DNA of 64,000 bases from contig JACSVZ010000004.1 in assembly GCA_014706295.1 (NCBI GenBank), forward strand, positions 4,086,638 through 4,150,637. Direction: 5' to 3'. Below the pieces are notes generated by a model that saw only the letters and a program-made list of their open reading frames with translations, made no database searches and was not told the origin of the DNA. This stretch comes from Lycocorax pyrrhopterus obiensis. Taxonomy: Eukaryota; Chordata; Aves; Passeriformes; Paradisaeidae. Shown here piece by piece: positions 25,066 through 37,600 of this stretch. A program made the position numbers and the translations under genes. The stretch's first letter is position 1, and the number at the start of each line of letters is the position of its first letter.

Positions 25066-28000
25066 TCCTGTGTGGGCCAAATGTCACCCGCAGCAGTCTG
25101 AGGATGAGCCCTATGGAGACAAGGCACAGGAAAGGTGGCCATAGGCCAGAAAACTGGGGTGCAAAGAGAACTGTTAAGACTAGAGTACCACCATGAAGGA
25201 CCCTGCAGTACATTTCAAAAGGATGACAAGGTGTCTAGTCTGCTCAGATATGAATGTAAAATGCTGTAGTGCCCTCTCTGCATTTCTTCCACACAGAAGA
25301 GGATAGCAGCTAGGATCTTCTTTCCCTTTTCTGAAAAGCTTCCCACCTTTGGCCGGGAAAACTCAGGCTCTGAAGCAGTCAAGTGACATTTCCTCGCTGT
25401 ACAAGATTTCAGAAGAATTGACATGCTGAGTGACAAAGTAAAATTAAGTTAAAAGCAAAATCCAACCGCATCCACTGGGTTCAGTTGCACGCTTACTTTT
25501 ACAGCGGCTGCAGAATGAGGGCTCACAGGGACAGCCTGGGCACAAACTCTCAATTGACTGTGACCAAGCCAGAAGAGCTCGAGGAGGTACCTCCTGTCAG
25601 CTGAGCTGGCCCTGCCAGCAGCCCCCACCGCAAGCTCAAACTGCTGGCTTAAGTCTTTATCAGAATGTTGATTTTGGCATCTTCAGCAAAAGAAATACCA
25701 GTGGATATATTTTGCCTTGCAACAGAGGCAGTTGCCTGTGTGCACAGGGATGCTCAGCTGAAGGGAGGTCACTTGTTAAGCTGTTTTAGCTCACCTGCCC
25801 AGAAATGCTGGGAGTGTTAGCAGCTGGGGATGACATGGTCAGCAGTGATGCTGGGAGGGCAAGCTGACATTTGTGAATCATTCAAGGCCCCTATAACACA
25901 ACCTGCACAACCCCCGTCAGACCAGCTCTGCCTGTCATTTATTATTTGCCTCTTTGCCTGCAGCTCTTTTTGAAGCTTTAAAAGCTTTTTGTTTTGATAG
26001 TAAAAGGACATTTGTGCCTTGCCTCTGGAAATGTTAGGCCCTGTATTGTTTGGTCCACAATAAAAATATGTGTTTCAGTTTGATTTACTGCTCTCAGTTT
26101 ACTTTGACTTAAGTTGGCAGCATTTCCTGGGTTGGATTTTGCTGATGGCCTTACAATTCCTTTTTCTGTATTAGAACAGTCAGTTTTATGTTTGTTATTC
26201 CAAATCCAGGAGTGTATTCATGATTACTAGGAGTTGTAGCGTTTGAAATCCGATTATTTACAGCAATGCCTCTACTTGTGAAGGCATTTTCAGTAGAAAT
26301 TGTCTGAAATCAGACACATGGACTCAATTGAAGACATGTTTTTGAAGTTACTTGTCAGAGGAATGAATCCTTCTGGACACTTTGGAGCTTTTAAGGGTTT
26401 GCTTTCTTTATAGTCAAATTATATTTAGTCAAAAAAACAAAAAACCGCAACACCGAGCAGGTTGCAGAATGCAGGCCTGCCTTGTGAGCTGCCAGCACAA
26501 CAGCCAGGCCCAGGCATCCTCTCCAGGGTGGGAGGGTGAGCAGGCAGACCTGTCATCCCCAGCACCCACTGCCCTCCTCTCCTGCCCCCCGAGCTGCAGG
26601 AACATGAGCTCCCCATGTCCATGGCTGGCATGTGTTAGAGGCAAACCCGGCCAGCCCACATTCACTTCTCCCCTTCCACATCTCTCAAAGTGTCTATCAG
26701 GTGCTTGCAAATCACCCCAGAGCCCACCAGCCCCCACAGATACAGCACTAGGCTCGGGAGGTGACTTTATGTCCCCTTTTCCAAGCTAAACATTTTGCCC
26801 TGTGCAGTTCAGTTTCCTTCCTGCAATGCAGGAATGAAGGCACCAGGCTTCACACAAGTGCCTTGGGATCTGCAGCCTGGTGCTGACCTTTCCAAAGGAG
26901 ATAAAGCACCTCAAATTCCACCTCAAAGCTCCCTAGTCTGCTGCTGTATTACCATTACCTTCCTAAATACAAAAGCCTAAGTAAAATCTAGTAAAACACA
27001 GCCAACAAGATCCTCAGAAGAAAAAAAGAAACTCAGTGGAACAGCTGGCTGGATAGAAAGTCCAATAAAAATGAGGCATATGCAAAGTTTCCAGGCCAGC
27101 ACAGGAAGATTTTTCCTACCAAGATAATATGCAGGATTACACCTTTCTGAAACTGATGTAAAGTTCATTAAAGAAAGATTATTTGTTGTTTGTCTTTATG
27201 GGTTTTGAACTGTTTGTTAAAGCTGTCTCTTCAAAGTTGTATTCCCTCTGACTCCTGCTGGATGCAATGGGAATCAACAGGGCTGGAGGTAGTGTTCCTA
27301 TAGGGGAAACCGAATTTTGAAAGGGTTTTTCATTAAAATAATCTTCATGCTGGCTGGCAAATTCCTGAAGTCATGGGACACACAGCCAGGAAAAGACATA
27401 AATCCTTGGACACACAGATAGAATGGCCAAATTTCAAATGGATACCAGAGCTGTCAAAACTCTCCCAGGCAGACTCAGGACAGGGCCAAACCAGATCTCC
27501 AGTCTTTTCACTCCTGGAGTGAGTGGATGGCGCAAGTCCTCACAACAAAAGTTCACAAACGCTCAGAACACTCTTCCCCCAGTGAAAATGAACACCAGAC
27601 CTACAGATAACTGGACTCCCTTCAAATATGGGTAATCTTCCATAGCTGTCTCTTTCTTTTATGAACCAGCATGCTTTTCTGTGGAACAAGAGAAAAAGGA
27701 GGAGAAGCATGATGGCAGGCGTATCTGCTCCATTTTCCATCCTCTGATGGAAATCACTGATTTGCTACTGGTAACGCAATAAACTAAAGACAAAATGGAC
27801 AAAAGTACTCAAGGCATCCGCTAATATTTTTTTTCATCCACTTAAAAACACGAGAACATCGTGCTGGCTTAACCATGCTGGGAATTAAACCTGTCATATC
27901 TGGATTGACTTTGAGCAATAGATCGTGCTGCTTTCAGGGGGTTCTTTCAGAATAGAGTTGATCAACAGGCCATAGCAACTCCTTTGAGTTATTTCATACA

Positions 28001-28999
28001 CCACACACATTAAATCACTTGAAGCCAACATATCACTGACACAATTGGTTATGATAGCTCCTTTGGAGCACTTACAGTTTATCACACCAATGGGGTTGTC
28101 ACACACGCTTGCAAAGCCTATGAGATAAACACCTGTGTTTTAAAAAATCCTTTGCTGCACAAGCTCATGGCCATTTTGGAAATGCTGTAACTTTCTTTAT
28201 CCTCATTAATTACCATTCTGTTAAGCATCTGCTCAATGACCTTCTGGCTGCACCATTCTGGCTGAAAAAGGTGGGATTACCTTTCTTTTTAACTGAGAAT
28301 ACTACCTTTAGAAGGCTAAGGAAGTGTTTTGCATTGTCAGGATTTATTATTTATTCTGTGGTCATATCTTGGGGTCATGAATGGGAGACTTCCTTCACTT
28401 GGAGTTGAAATCCTATCCTGAAGCATTAATATGCTGCTTTTTCACATTCCATGCTTACTGCTTAATTTGATTTCAAATGGTGTATGTTACTACAGTTCCA
28501 CTGAAGAGAATGGAAAGAGTCCAATTTATACCATGTAAGAAGCTGGCTCCCTGCCACTGAAAAATAGGCAAAATTAAACTTCTCAGAAAAATTTTATCAG
28601 CACACTTAAGGCCTTGAAGATAATGCACCCAGTGACAAAAACATAACTGAGTTATTAGGAACAGCATGACATGCTGTATGAAATCTGAACAACAGCATTT
28701 CAGAAAAGAACACAGGCAATATTTTTGGTCTGTACCATTTGATATGAGATTTGTGTCTAGATTTCCTTCAGAAAGCAGCTTAATTGGCACAGCTTGTAAA
28801 CACTTGCAAATTCTGCCCAGGACATCACCAGCCCATTTCAATCTATCATCTCAAATGCAGATTTCAATGTCTAACTTCGGGTGTCCACTGTGTAGAGGCT
28901 GGACATAATCATCATGGTTTGAAACTTGAAACAAACAACTGACAAATGTAAACATGCCACAAATACCACAGAATAGACTGTGGCATCTATATGTCATGC
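25066..28999. other. Unique non-coding DNA with a GC-richer segment
   Basis: No gene or RNA is recognised. 26440-26760 is clearly richer in GC (runs such as CTGCCCCCCGAGCTGCAGG) but has few CpGs and is not a CpG island. Overlapping open frames on both strands there are compositional. Confidence 0.55.
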
Positions 29000-30130
29000 C
29001 TTCCAGTTCTATCGAGGAAAAAAAACCTTGATATGCTCAATACTAAATTGAGACACATTTATATTAACATAGCAGGAAGCTGAAAATCCAGACCAAGTCG
29101 TTGTCTGTTTTAAGTAAAAGCATTGCATCAGCAATTCTATTTACTCAATCCAAGGCTGCTTTCATTTCTTGCTTGTTTTGCTATATATTTCTATTGAGGG
29201 AACACTTTCTCAGCAGCTTTTAGTCACTTCTTAAATGCATTTTATGAGGAGACAAAGTCAAATCACTATTACTTAATTAACACAATTGTGAAGACTTCAC
29301 TCCAGCTACACAATAGCTCTCCTAATCTTGCAGAAGGATGCATGACTTCATTATTGAGTATATTGTTTCCTATAAACATATAAAACCCCAACAATAACAA
29401 TCCCATCAGCTGAAATGAAGTTATCTGAGAACAGAATTAAACTCTAAATGACCCTTTGCTCCACTCCATAGACCCCTATTAATAATTCTAATCTAATCAG
29501 TGTGGATAAATGTACTGTTGCAGCCTATGCCAGGCACTCTGCCAGGAGGTCCTCCTGCAGTCCATCTGATTCATTCCAGCCCAGAGCTTCTCTGGAGAAG
29601 ACACATCTTGCATGGAAAGGCCACTGGCTGACTTGTTCTGTTATCTTTTAGTGGCAAAGTCATGTCCTTGCAACTGATAGACACTTTTCTTTGTAAATAA
29701 CCCTGGAGTGACTGATAGAGCTTTTGCCAGACAAAGCCTGTAAATAGCTAGGCATTATTCGTGCCAGGCTTGAGAACACTGTCACGGCTGACAAATTTAT
29801 GGTAGATATGAGCTCACCTCTTCCACAAATATATACTTTCCCAGCAAATTCATCACATGTTTTAATGGCCCCGTACTGAATTTGTCAGCTGTCTGTCCCT
29901 GCACATTGTTTCCTTTGGATTCCTGTCAAGGATTGTTTGTTAAAATCACCTCCCTCTTCCATCCTTCAACTACTAGCCCCAGGAAAGATCAATGATGACA
30001 CATCTATTGATAATATTTTATATTCAACTATTTGGGTCATAAATCATTTTAACAATGCTGATATGTTTATTGAGTGTCTGCTGGCATTGCAATTATATAG
30101 AAAGTGATGTCACCCTAAATCTTGGCTTGT
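29000..30130. promoter_or_regulatory. Candidate conserved regulatory block
   Basis: About 1.1 kb free of simple repeats and recognisable transposons. It is AT-rich but not low-complexity, with many binding-site-like words: TTAATTAA (near 29274), ATTGATAATATT (near 30006), GTAAATAA (forkhead-like, near 29693), TGATTG-type and CAGCTG E-box words. No frame is usefully open. This texture is typical of vertebrate conserved non-coding elements, but I have no second genome to test it. Confidence 0.25.
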
Positions 30131-32111
30131 TGGATTGCTTTCTATTCCCTCCTTCCCACTCCCACCCCACTCCATAATTAAAATATGTCACTTTTTATTT
30201 CGGCATTCCTACTTTAGAAGCAGTGAGAACTTTGGCATTTTAGTGAAGGTGTGAAGTCCCAGGGCCTCTCTCTCCCATTAAAACCAAACATGCAAATGCA
30301 TTTCCCAGCAGTATGTGAAGGCACTGTTTCAAATCTACACAGATCCCTGGTGGAAAGCAGGATGGAAGGAGGGGATGGCAGGAGGACATCACTTCTGCTC
30401 TCTACCCTGACTCAGGACCCTTCTCCAAGCCCTGCACAGCTGGCTCTGTCATCAAACGGCCACCTCATGACGGAAAGGAGAGGAGAGAAGATACTGAAAC
30501 CCTGTGGTCATCAATCCTGCAAGAAGATTTAGGTTAAAAATCTGCCTCCAGCTCTGTTCTGCCTGCATTATCAGCAAGGTCTGCATTTCATGCAAACCAC
30601 ACCACCTGCAGACCTTTGTTTCAGAAGATTACCAGGAAATATCTGGAAAGCCAAACAAATTGCTGCTTCTCCTGGGTTTGCAGTTTTCCTCCCTGCACAG
30701 CTGCAGCTCCAGGGACTCCCCAGCTGTTGTCCCCATTGTACAGAGGGAGCTGACTCTACCATTCACTTCTCTGTATTATTTTGCCTTTTAAGTCATGACT
30801 ACATTATGCAGTTACAACACTTCTAAAAAAAGATCTATTGCTTTGCAATTCATTTAAAACTGTTTTCCTCCTTAGTGAGGCTGTGTTATGTGTACCCAGA
30901 GAGAAGAAAGAGAAAGAGAGTGTTGGCCAGCAGGAAAAGTCACATTTGCTCCTCAAATGTAAAATGTCATCATTCATTAGAGAAGACTCAAAATTAGATT
31001 TTTCTCCCAAAAGCAGACAGCAGGCAGGACTTACTCTACTTCATCATCTATTTCATCAACTTGCTAGATTTAGTGGCTGCCTTTATTCTTCTTTTTTATT
31101 TTTCTTTTCTTTTTTTTTTAAGTGCTCTAAGCATATAGGAGAAACCATCTTGGTATGTGTGAAAGATTTTTGTAAATGCACAAAGGTGAAAAGAGCCTAA
31201 AGGATTTTTCCTTGAGATGCATATTTTCCTTTATGTACCAATATACACAGAGCTGATTTTGTCATTACCAATGATGGGACACACTTCTTAAAATATATTT
31301 CAGATATGCAGCCAGTTACTTCTGAGTTGTCCCACTAATTTCAAACTTTTATGATCTGCCTTCACAAGCCTATAAAACTGGACAAGAACTCTGATGAGAA
31401 TTTCAGACCCCATAGAAATATATTGAGAATATAGTTTTTTCTGTGGTACACTGGCACATCAACATGTAGATACAACCTTTCTCCAGGCTTTCCAGAACAT
31501 GATGCTTCTAAGGCCAGATTTAATTTTTTTTTTATCCCAGTATAACCTCACTGTGTCAAAAGATATTACTTTAGATCTACACAGACTGAAGCAAGCACAC
31601 AGCCTGGTCCTGGATTTCAGGTAGTGAAAGAAGAAGCAAAGAAGAGTAAATCTGCCAAAAAGGGCAAAACTTAGAGCTGTAGTGAAATCTAGCTTCTGGG
31701 TTTGCAAAGGATACAGATACACATTTACTATTTGGATTTTAAAACATCTCTGAAAGTCTTAGGAGAAAAAGTACCACAGACAAGCAAAAATTTCTGGTGG
31801 ATAGCTGCACTTTTGCTTTTGCAACTTGCCTTGTTTACGCTGTAAATGTTTCAATGAATCTTGGCTGAGCCTCAATTTCTTTAACAAAACCCCCATACCA
31901 GACTACTTTCATAGGTTGTCCGGCTTTTTGCAAACATTTTATGGTTTCATAACTCTGAAAGGTATTTTCCTGTTTCTGGTGCTTCCATTTTCCTTAACAC
32001 TGAAGGCTGAGATGCCTTATAGCCTCTTCATCTTTATCTTAATGGAAATTCTGGTAAAGAAGGGGGAAGTTAATCCTTTTCCATTGGGAATGCAGAAATG
32101 CACTAGTTACG
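30131..32111. other. Unique non-coding DNA
   Basis: No gene or named repeat. T-rich tracts lie near 31090-31122 and 31522-31536. The 170-codon open frame beginning at 31826 has no recognisable domain; its hydrophobic N-terminal part follows a T-rich base composition. Confidence 0.55.
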
Positions 32112-32180
32112 GGGGGCTTAGCCTAAATTTTACTGAAGTCAAAAAGAAAGTCTCCAACTTTTCTGGGCTCCAAACAACAG
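32112..32180. repeat. Possible ancient amniote repeat relic
   Basis: 'TTTTACTGAAGTCAAAAAG..AAAGTCTCCAACTTTTCTGGGCT' follows the word order of a very common old amniote repeat ('ccattgaagtcaatgg..agactcccattgacttcaatgggct'). It is short and diverged, so this is a suggestion only. Confidence 0.25.
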
Positions 32181-32474
32181 CACATTCCATTATAATGACT
32201 GCAGGCATAAATCAGCTCTGGGTTATGCCGTCAGATAACCCACTAGATATCTACTTAGCCCTGTTTGGTTTTAACAACATAATTTATGTACACACTCTTC
32301 AGTACTTTGTGTGTATATCAATAGATGACAAATCTTGATACATAAAATTATAATAATTGTGCTTTCCACTCTGAACTGTGTCTCCCGCTGCCATGTGCAA
32401 GCAGAGGCCAAACATTCCTATCAAAGGAAGGCTCTTAGATCTGATTGGGTTGCTAGGCAATGTGAACATATGAT

Positions 32475-32555
32475 GGGAACCAGGCAGACCAGGGTTCAAA
32501 GTGCCTCAGAAAAAGTCACAGGTCCTCCCAACTTTGGGCAGTTAACTACAGTACC
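32475..32555 (+). repeat. MIR-like ancient SINE relic, sense
   Basis: 'GGGAACCAGGCAGACCAGGGTTCAAAG..CTTTGGGCAGTTAAC' parallels the MIR core ('gagccaggcagacctgggttcaaat..ccttgggcaagttactt'). The central portion is diverged. Boundaries are approximate and the call rests on recalled family structure. Confidence 0.4.
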
Positions 32556-32907
32556 CACTTCTGTAGCCCAAATCATCTTAGCTCACCTTTACAATCAGTG
32601 AAGTGTCATGGCTTTTTCCATTTTGGTGATTTATTCTAGTTAGGACCCCCTTATTCTTCCAATTATTATTCAAAAGGTACCAGAGAGGTACATGGAATTA
32701 AAGCACACCTTTTAAATGTAAAAAGTGAGATGTACATGCAGGTGATTGTAAAGTGTAATTTACTGGGATAAATAAGTGTAAGGATTGGAGAAACCTATTG
32801 CTTCATCAAGTCTTCTTTAGAAATGCAGTCCTAAATATCTTCAAATCCATTTGCATCCAGGGTCTTGTTCTGCCTAGAAGGAGGGTGGCACTTTTCGAAA
32901 GGGTCTC

Positions 32908-32926
32908 AAAAAAAAAAAAAAAAAAA
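32908..32926. repeat. A19 homopolymer run
   Basis: Nineteen consecutive A residues follow GGGTCTC. No polyadenylation signal or retrotransposon body is evident immediately upstream. Confidence 0.95.
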
Positions 32927-34366
32927 GAATCATAAGAATCATATTGGTGTCAAAGTTTGGTTCAAACTCAGGTTTAGATACTGCCTTGGCTCCAATCTCA
33001 CTTATAGAGATCCCTATCAGGAGCTCATAGCTCACGCCCATTTTAAACCTGGTTGAACTCTGGAACAGGCACTTATCTCACAAAATACACTGAAAAGCAT
33101 GAAGAAAAATATTAACAATGATGATACATCCTTGCAAGTTTATTTGATACATTATTTGGCTGTCCTAATTATCAGGGGAAAAGAAATGTCCTGCTCACAA
33201 CGGATTCCACAATATTTCAAGCACAAAGGGGTTTATTTAGTTTGCTATTTTTGTTGTATTTTGGGGCAGTATCCTATCTGTAGTCATAGCAAATCCAATT
33301 CTCCAAAAGACTGTGAGAAACTTAATTTCTCCTCTATCAATTGTTTATATCAATTTTAGCTTATTCTGCTGAACTTTTCTGTACCATTTGGGGTTTAGAT
33401 ATTGCTAATGCTTTTGCACTTTAAAACACAGGATGGACTGGGAGGAGAGGATTCATTCTCACATTCAGTTAGCAATAACCAAGCATGTGCACTTGTATGA
33501 AACTTTTGCCAATTCCATTATTTTATATACAAAATGTCATTATGTTCCAAAGTGTTATCATTTCCTTTTTTCCCAGACAGTGACTGTCTGTAACATGCTG
33601 TTCTGGAAGGGCTCCCTCCCAGATTCCGGGTATTCCTTTACTGTTTCTCACCACAAAAACAAAGGGGAAAAAAAAAAAAGGTGGAGTATTGGAAATCCAG
33701 GCATATAAAATCCAAGGACATAGGTCACCTATTAGTTTTTGCCTAATTACTGGTCTTCACTTGCACTTCACTTACACTTCGCATTTTCCCAGGAAAAAGG
33801 CTTTACAGGAACTGCCTATCTTTACACACTGGGTTATATTAAGGACCTCAAACAACTGCTTATGAATGGGCTTTTCCAACAGGATGAAAGCTGTGTTTGA
33901 TTTAACTTGATGTATATTTATGTGACAGAATCTAACAAAGTTGGACTTTGTGCCATAACCATAATGTTTGCACTGTTACACCTGGGGAGGAAAGCCCTCC
34001 CACTACTGTAGAGTACTGACAGGATGCCAGTGACAAGAAAGTTTACATAATAAAATCAAGGTTTAAAGGATTTTTACATCTGTCAGTACAACAGTGATGA
34101 CGTTCCTCATTTACAAGTACGGCAGACAGCTTCGGCTGCAAATAAAATATTAAGGATGAGACCAAGAGCCCATGCAGGCAGATAGCAATGTGTTTTATTC
34201 CATGCCCTGTTTCCTTCTCCAGCAAAGTTCCTGCAGGGAGCTTTGCTGGGAACCCATCTTCTACGTGGCCTTCTGAATGTAGACATCAGTGTGCTCCTCT
34301 TGTCATCCAGCACGGCCAGATGTGAGCTGGTGCACACAGAAACAGCAGCCTCAGAATGGTGTTTAC
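32927..34366. other. Unique non-coding DNA
   Basis: No gene, RNA or confident repeat is recognised. Short A-rich tracts occur near 33668-33680. Confidence 0.55.
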
Positions 34367-34465
34367 CATAGCACTGGCTCTGCAAAACACTCTGTAGTGC
34401 AGTCACTGGCTTCCATACAGATCTCCTTTCACCATTTTCTCTCTCCCTTCCTTGATGGCCAAAAT
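34367..34465 (-). other. Candidate internal exon on the minus strand, 99 bp
   Basis: On the minus strand an acceptor (CTCTTACTCCCTGGGGCTGCAG ending at 34466) and a donor (CTATG|GTAAAC) bracket 99 bp. After two leading bases there are 32 open codons, including ENGERRSVWKPVTALQSVLQ. The peptide is unrecognised and charged. The donor is only fair, so a decoy is likely. Confidence 0.15.
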
Positions 34466-34758
34466 CTGCAGCCCCAGGGAGTAAGAGGCAGGTGACAGAG
34501 ACACAGGAAGGCACAGTTAATCTCTACCTTGGCACCATTATCAAGGAATCTTTATTTTCAACAAATGCGTAGACAAGAACAGCCCACACTGACGCCAGTG
34601 CCTGAACAAGGACCAGGAGCAATGCTGAAGGCTCCTGGTTTTGAAACTCTTGGCTAGAGGTGATGCCACTTCCTTCATTGAGCTGGTATCAGATCCCTAA
34701 GGCCAGTTCAGGCATCAGCACACAAAATGTTGAGAATATACTGCTTTTCTTCTCTCAG

Positions 34759-34842
34759 AGCTGCCAAAGAGAGTGCCAGAAACAAAACTACTTGGAGGGG
34801 AAGAGGATGGAGAGCAGGAGATACAGACAGAAGGAAGTAAAG
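34759..34842 (+). other. Candidate internal exon, 84 bp, unknown product
   Basis: An excellent acceptor (ACTGCTTTTCTTCTCTCAG, ending at 34758) and a good donor (GTAAAG|GTAATGAC) enclose 84 bp, a multiple of three. Two frames are open: the first is rich in basic residues (GKRMESRRYRQKEVK); the third is acidic (PETKLLGGEEDGEQEIQTEG). The A/G-rich body makes long open frames easy by chance. I do not recognise either peptide. Confidence 0.25.
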
Positions 34843-35367
34843 GTAATGACTGTTTAGATTTCTTGCTGGATGAATGTGTCAGGCAATAAAAGAGGGTTGT
34901 AGGAAAGTCCTGTGACTCATCTGACTGGCCAAGATCCTCTGAATAACTACCTTGAGGAAGTGAATATTAGCACTGCAGGAGCTGAGGGAAAACTCAGCTG
35001 ACAACCCAGCTCACTTTTTAAATGGTAAAGTAAAAGTGTCTGATGCTTTCAAACCCTTGTAGCCAAAAAGGACGGGGACGGGAGAGAGACTTCAGGAACC
35101 TAGAGCAACAGTGAGGGAGAAAAGTGCTGAGATCACACTGTGAGCTTTCTTTCTTTAATGGATCCCTTCCTCCTTCACCCCAGCAAGGCAGCTGGCACGT
35201 GGTATCTGGGAGTGCAGATGGATCAGCAGTGTCAGACATGCAGCTGTGCATATTTAGCACACAGGGATCTTATTATCTCTTTGCTGGCTAGCCAGCAGTG
35301 GGCTGATTTTGGAGGTGATTGCTCACAGTTGTAGAGAGAGAAAAATAGAGTAGTCCACAGTCATTAA

Positions 35368-35460
35368 TCTTACACAACAGGCTGCATAGTGTTGGAGCCA
35401 GAACTGCTACTCTCCTGCATCTGTCCCTCCCACTAGCCCTAAATCACTTCTTCTCAACTC
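35368..35460 (-). repeat. MIR-like ancient SINE relic, antisense
   Basis: 'ACACAACAGGCTGCATAG..GGAGCCAGAACTGCTACTCTCCTG..CCCACTAGCCCTAAATCAC' follows the reverse complement of the MIR/CORE-SINE layout ('cacacagcaggtcagtggcagagccagaactagaactcaggtctcctg..ccagtgctctaaccac'). It is diverged and short, with approximate boundaries. Confidence 0.4.
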
Positions 35461-36993
35461 TTCTCCATTACCGAGAAGAAAATTATCTGGGTTGGAATGA
35501 GACACCACAACAGCACAAGCAGCCCTGCTACATGAAACGGCTGCTACAAATTTTTACCAGTTTCAGGTGTCTAACAGGACTTTGGTCTTACCATTGGCCA
35601 GCCAGTGTGGAAAAAGGAGAAAAATTGAGTTTGGATGCTGGTCATTGCAATTTTAAGGTTGGGAATTCATTTCTAGCTCACTGTAAGGCCCTCTTTTCTG
35701 GAGCTTTTTTCCAATACATCTTGATTGGTGGCAAATGGACACGGCATATACAATCTTCTCCTCCCTCACTAAGCAAAGTCATAATGTCTAGGTCTTCATT
35801 TAACAATATCCCTAAAGCACACACCTGAACTGATGCATGGGAAACTGTCCTACTTGTAGTTCGTATAAAGTTCAGCCCATTTATAAGAGTTTTGCTGAGC
35901 CACAGCATAAGCACTTGAGTGAGCTTGAGCCCATGATCACACTCCAGTTTTTCCTCTCATGTTGGAGGCAAAATGGAACATACCTCAAAATAAGCAACTA
36001 ATAGCAATGTTCTCAAGGAGGGGAGATTCAACAAAGAGGCTGGGGTCTTTCTCCGTGTGTAATCCACAGGATAAGAAGTAATGTGAAAGAGCTGTAGTGT
36101 TTCCTAAAGGAATAACAGCCAGTGGAAATAAATATATGAACAGTAAGTTTTGCCTCCCAATATCAACTAGCAGAATCAACTCATTAGACCTAAGTTCTTC
36201 CAATTTCCAGCCAATCAAGCTTGTATGCCTTGGGAAGTGGGCTTTAGAAGATATTTAACTTCACTGTGTCAAGTGAAAGAGGTTTTCTATTCCTGATGTG
36301 CAACTGGATATAGGAAAAACATCTCTACTGGGAAACAGCAGCAGGGATGGAGAGACAAGCAGGTATTGTAAAATGGTCACAGTCCTGAAGACATTCAGGA
36401 TATTTTCCAGAGTCACTGCAAAGTAGAAACCAGCCATACCTAGAGGGAAAAAAAAACCTACAAAATTTGGGGGGAATGGGAAGCTGAGGGGACGAATTCA
36501 AGAGCTTTGCAACTAGAAGTGAGATTCTTTCAGTGAAAACAGACCACTTCAAAGAAAAATAGCAATTTCAAAATTTAAAATATGTATAGTAGTAGATAAA
36601 TCTTGGGACCACTTGCAGATATTTGCACCTTCTCAGTGTTTTTGACCGCAGCCTTGTTCCATTACACACAATGTAAAAGCAACAGCCTAACCTTCCAGCA
36701 AATACTTACAGTCCTAACTCTAAAATAAAAATTGTTACACAGCCAGAGAAGTTGTTGTTACCCAGCCAGAAGCAGAGAGAGGCTTCATGCCTGTGAAGAG
36801 AGCCTTAAGCTATGTTCATGCGTGGAACAACAAAACTTTTGTGATTTTCCTCAACTCCCTGCAAAACACCCACCTGCCTTATCAAGACTGAAACTCATCA
36901 TCACCAGAAAGGCAGCAGGAAGAGTGACAATAGCTGACAAGGAAGGTGCAACAAGGAAAAGCTTTACTGAACACAGAACTAGCTTGAAAACAG
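35461..36993. other. Unique non-coding DNA
   Basis: Nothing recognisable. Open frames are short and without domains. Confidence 0.55.

Positions 36994-37022
<29 letters not shown>
36994..37022. repeat. A29 homopolymer run
   Basis: Twenty-nine consecutive A residues, the longest homopolymer in the window. No clear AATAAA signal lies just upstream and no flanking target-site duplication is visible, so it is not obviously the tail of a processed gene copy. Confidence 0.95.
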
Positions 37023-37024
<2 letters not shown>

Positions 37025-37269
37025 GCAAGGACTTTGTATGGAGACCGAACTATGAAGAAAGAAGATGAAGATTTGGAGGGTTTGAAGCAGCCCCTGACAA
37101 TGCCAGTCTTTTCCTGGACTGTAAGACACTCTGGCTTCATTGAAAAGGCTGTGATTAAATACCTCAGACTTTAATGAAAGAGATTATGTTTCACTAGAAA
37201 GGAACAAAGTCTCTTATCAGCCTATACCGCACAAGGAAGAAGAGGTCAAATTCAAGTGGTACATTAGTC

Positions 37270-37600
37270 AAATAATATCATATGAACATTCACTTCAAGC
37301 TCACTCTTTTGATGAAGGCCACAGCCAATAATTACTAATGGGTAAGAGAGGTTTATTTGATGGGGACCTGACAGTCATTATAGCAGATGCTGGCATGATT
37401 AATTGATCAGAAGGATAGTAAGTGAAAGAGTTACACTAAAAATAATGCTGTTAACTGAGAGATGTAAATGTGCTATTGGTCAGCAACATTTCGTAATTAG
37501 GTCACTTTGGGTGCCTTTTGGGTCACTGATGATGGAACAGCAGCCAAAACCACCAAATCTGCCTGCTGTGACAGATGCCCAAGTTACTGTTGGGCATAAA
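37270..37600. promoter_or_regulatory. Candidate regulatory block
   Basis: A repeat-free stretch with closely spaced homeodomain-like words: CCAATAATTACTAATGGG (near 37324-37341), GATTAATTGATCAG (37397-37410) and CGTAATTAGGTCA (37492-37504). No useful open frame. This is a motif-density call without conservation evidence. Confidence 0.25.

Noticed and set aside
26440..26760. CpG island promoter
   Set aside because: GC-rich but CpG-poor, with no TATA or other core-promoter arrangement and no first-exon structure.
29990..30062. C/D box snoRNA (ATGATGA then CTGA about 65 nt later)
   Set aside because: No pairing terminal stem and no convincing C'/D' boxes.
31826..32338. 170-codon open frame with hydrophobic stretches, possible membrane protein
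   Set aside because: Hydrophobic runs derive from T-rich sequence, an ancient repeat-like segment overlaps its middle (32112-32180), and no family is recognised.
36994..37022. Retrotransposon poly(A) tail
   Set aside because: No upstream element body, no AATAAA at the right distance and no flanking duplication.
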